Source: Devosia ureilytica (GTDB lineage: Bacteria; Pseudomonadota; Alphaproteobacteria; Rhizobiales; Devosiaceae). From it: a stretch of 64,000 nucleotides of DNA. Shown piece after piece: positions 63,054 through 64,000 of this stretch (position 1 is its first letter; each line of letters opens with the position of its first letter). A program made the translations under genes and the position numbers. The stretch covers positions 627,640 to 691,639 of the forward strand of contig NZ_JAMZCU010000002.1 of the NCBI RefSeq assembly GCF_024273195.1, written 5' to 3'. The notes below the pieces were generated by a model, which was not told the origin of the DNA, did not search any database, and saw only the letters and a program-made list of their open reading frames with translations.

Positions 63054-63608
63054 TCACGCCGGATCAAACTCCGGTTCATGCCCACCCACCGGCTTCATCC
63101 CCGCTGCAAACCGCTTGGCATTGTTCACATAGCGATCCGCCGACGCCGCCAGCCCCGCCACGCCCTCGGCGTCGATCTCGCGCACCACCTTGGCTGGGGC
63201 GCCCATCACCAGGCTATTGTCCGGGATCACCTTGCCCTCGGTCACCAGCGCATTGGCGCCGATCAGGCAGTTCTTCCCGATCACCGCCCCGTTGAGCACC
63301 GTCGCGCCCATGCCGATCAGCGTATTATCGCCGATGGTGCAGCCATGCACGATTGCCGAATGCCCCACCGTCACATTGGCCCCGATGTTGAGCGGAAATC
63401 CCCTGTCGGTGTGCAGCACGCAGTTTTCCTGCACATTGGTCCGCGCGCCGATGGAAATGGTTTCGATATCGCCCCGCGCCACCACGCCGAACCAGATGCC
63501 CACTTCGGGCCCCACCACCACATCGCCCACCAGCACCGCCGTCGGCGCGATCCAGCCAACGTTCTCATCGATCCGGGGCGCAACGCCATCGAGAGTATAA
63601 ACGGGCAT
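63054..63608 (-). CDS. Gamma-class carbonic anhydrase family protein
   Basis: This 184-residue protein is a left-handed beta-helix made of hexapeptide repeats with the three zinc ligands of gamma carbonic anhydrases, H66 (VLHTD), H83 and H88 (GHSAIVHGC). Many bacterial relatives (YrdA/CaiE type) lack proven activity, so hydration of CO2 is likely but not certain. Close relatives exist in most alphaproteobacteria. It follows a SelO-like gene on the same strand. Confidence 0.92.
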   Translation of the reverse strand: MPVYTLDGVAPRIDENVGWIAPTAVLVGDVVVGPEVGIWFGVVARGDIETISIGARTNVQENCVLHTDRGFPLNIGANVTVGHSAIVHGCTIGDNTLIGMGATVLNGAVIGKNCLIGANALVTEGKVIPDNSLVMGAPAKVVREIDAEGVAGLAASADRYVNNAKRFAAGMKPVGGHEPEFDPA

Positions 63609-63624
63609 TCTGTCCTCCTGACCG

Positions 63625-64000
63625 TTACGGCTTTATTCCATAGGCATCGCGCATCTGGGCGATTTCCGAAAGGGTCCTTTCGAACAGCCCCCAGTCATCA
63701 TTCTCGGCAATTGGCGCCCAGATGGCCTCCATATCCTCGATCAGCATGGTGCGCGGTCGCTCCCGTGAAAAATAGGCATGATCGAGATTGACGTCCTCGC
63801 TTGGCCCATACCCTTCCATCAGGTCCGCCACGGGCCGGAACACTTCGCTGGCATAATGGTCCGCCGCCGGGCTTTTTGCCGCGCGCCCGCTGCTCATGCC
63901 GCCGCCGCGCCAGTCAAAAAAGAACTGCTCATAGGGCGCCTTGCTGGCCCCGAGAAATCCGAACAGCGCCGTGACAAAGGCGCCATCGCGCTCCACGTCG
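63625..64000 (-). CDS. C-terminal part of a SelO-like protein (5' end cut off)
   Basis: The gene enters from the right edge, so only about 124 C-terminal residues are seen. ALFGFLGASKAPYEQFFFDW, then LIEDMEAIWAPIAENDDWGL, reminds me of the end of SelO (YdiU) proteins from Rhizobiales, which AMPylate other proteins, but the classic C-terminal cysteine motif (CGT) of SelO is absent. The catalytic part lies outside the window. The assignment is weak and rests on memory of pattern. Confidence 0.4.
   Translation of the reverse strand, partial: DVERDGAFVTALFGFLGASKAPYEQFFFDWRGGGMSSGRAAKSPAADHYASEVFRPVADLMEGYGPSEDVNLDHAYFSRERPRTMLIEDMEAIWAPIAENDDWGLFERTLSEIAQMRDAYGIKP

Overview
The window looks like chromosomal DNA of a GC-rich alphaproteobacterium of the order Hyphomicrobiales, most likely Devosia or a close relative. 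This is inferred from gene content and not from any marker gene: there is a RirA-type iron regulator, Irr-type iron boxes, an RpoE/ChrR singlet-oxygen module, PccR-type propionate control, and GC-rich palindromic repeats between genes. Codon use looks even throughout. I saw no tRNA, rRNA, CRISPR array, transposase, integrase or prophage gene.

Layout. 1-8.9 kb: a cut-off FhuF-like ferric reductase, a TadE/TadG pair, a Gfo/Idh/MocA oxidoreductase, a secreted protein, an Rrf2 regulator with a thioredoxin-reductase-like flavoenzyme, an aldo/keto reductase and the tRNA hydroxylase TrhO. 8.9-14.3 kb: a HigBA toxin-antitoxin pair, a LysR regulator, the iron exporter MbfA with an Irr-type box, a copper trio (DUF2946-like, PCuAC, SCO) and a RES/Xre toxin-antitoxin pair with a long palindromic operator. 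14.3-22.7 kb: a D-amino-acid dehydrogenase-like enzyme, a GcvA-like LysR facing a 45-residue protein, an extensin-domain protein, LepA, OsmC, a lone EVE-HNH-like nuclease and an SDR. 22.7-26.7 kb: rpoE-chrR-DUF2177 facing a flavin amine oxidoreductase and DUF1365, with matching candidate sigma-E promoters back to back. 26.7-32.6 kb: a sugar 1-dehydrogenase, glycerate kinase, and a short phosphonate set (DUF1045-phnM-phnN) followed by two tiny proteins and a terminator.

33-44 kb: two related LacI regulators, an ABC-F ATPase, a candidate small RNA, RirA, an IHF-like protein behind a leader hairpin, a ROK regulator and a GH38 alpha-mannosidase with a perfect LacI-type operator. 44.4-49.8 kb: a complete peptide ABC importer (dppABCDF-like). 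50-54.8 kb: another Gfo/Idh/MocA enzyme, a SIMPL protein and a CHASE-PAS-GGDEF-EAL protein. 54.9-62.9 kb: the whole propionyl-CoA to succinyl-CoA route (pccB, pccA, methylmalonyl-CoA mutase, epimerase) facing its likely regulator PccR. 63-64 kb: a gamma carbonic anhydrase and the end of a SelO-like protein.

Three themes join the genes. First, iron and metals: FhuF, MbfA, RirA, both iron boxes and the copper trio. Second, oxidative stress: RpoE/ChrR, OsmC and the Rrf2/flavoenzyme pair. Third, catabolism: sugars, mannosides, peptides, phosphonate, glycerate and propionyl-CoA. The least explained signals are non-coding: a promoter-hairpin-terminator unit next to rirA, a 15-bp hairpin between dppA and dppB, long operators at both toxin-antitoxin loci, and composite intergenic repeats that reach the stop codons of neighbouring genes.
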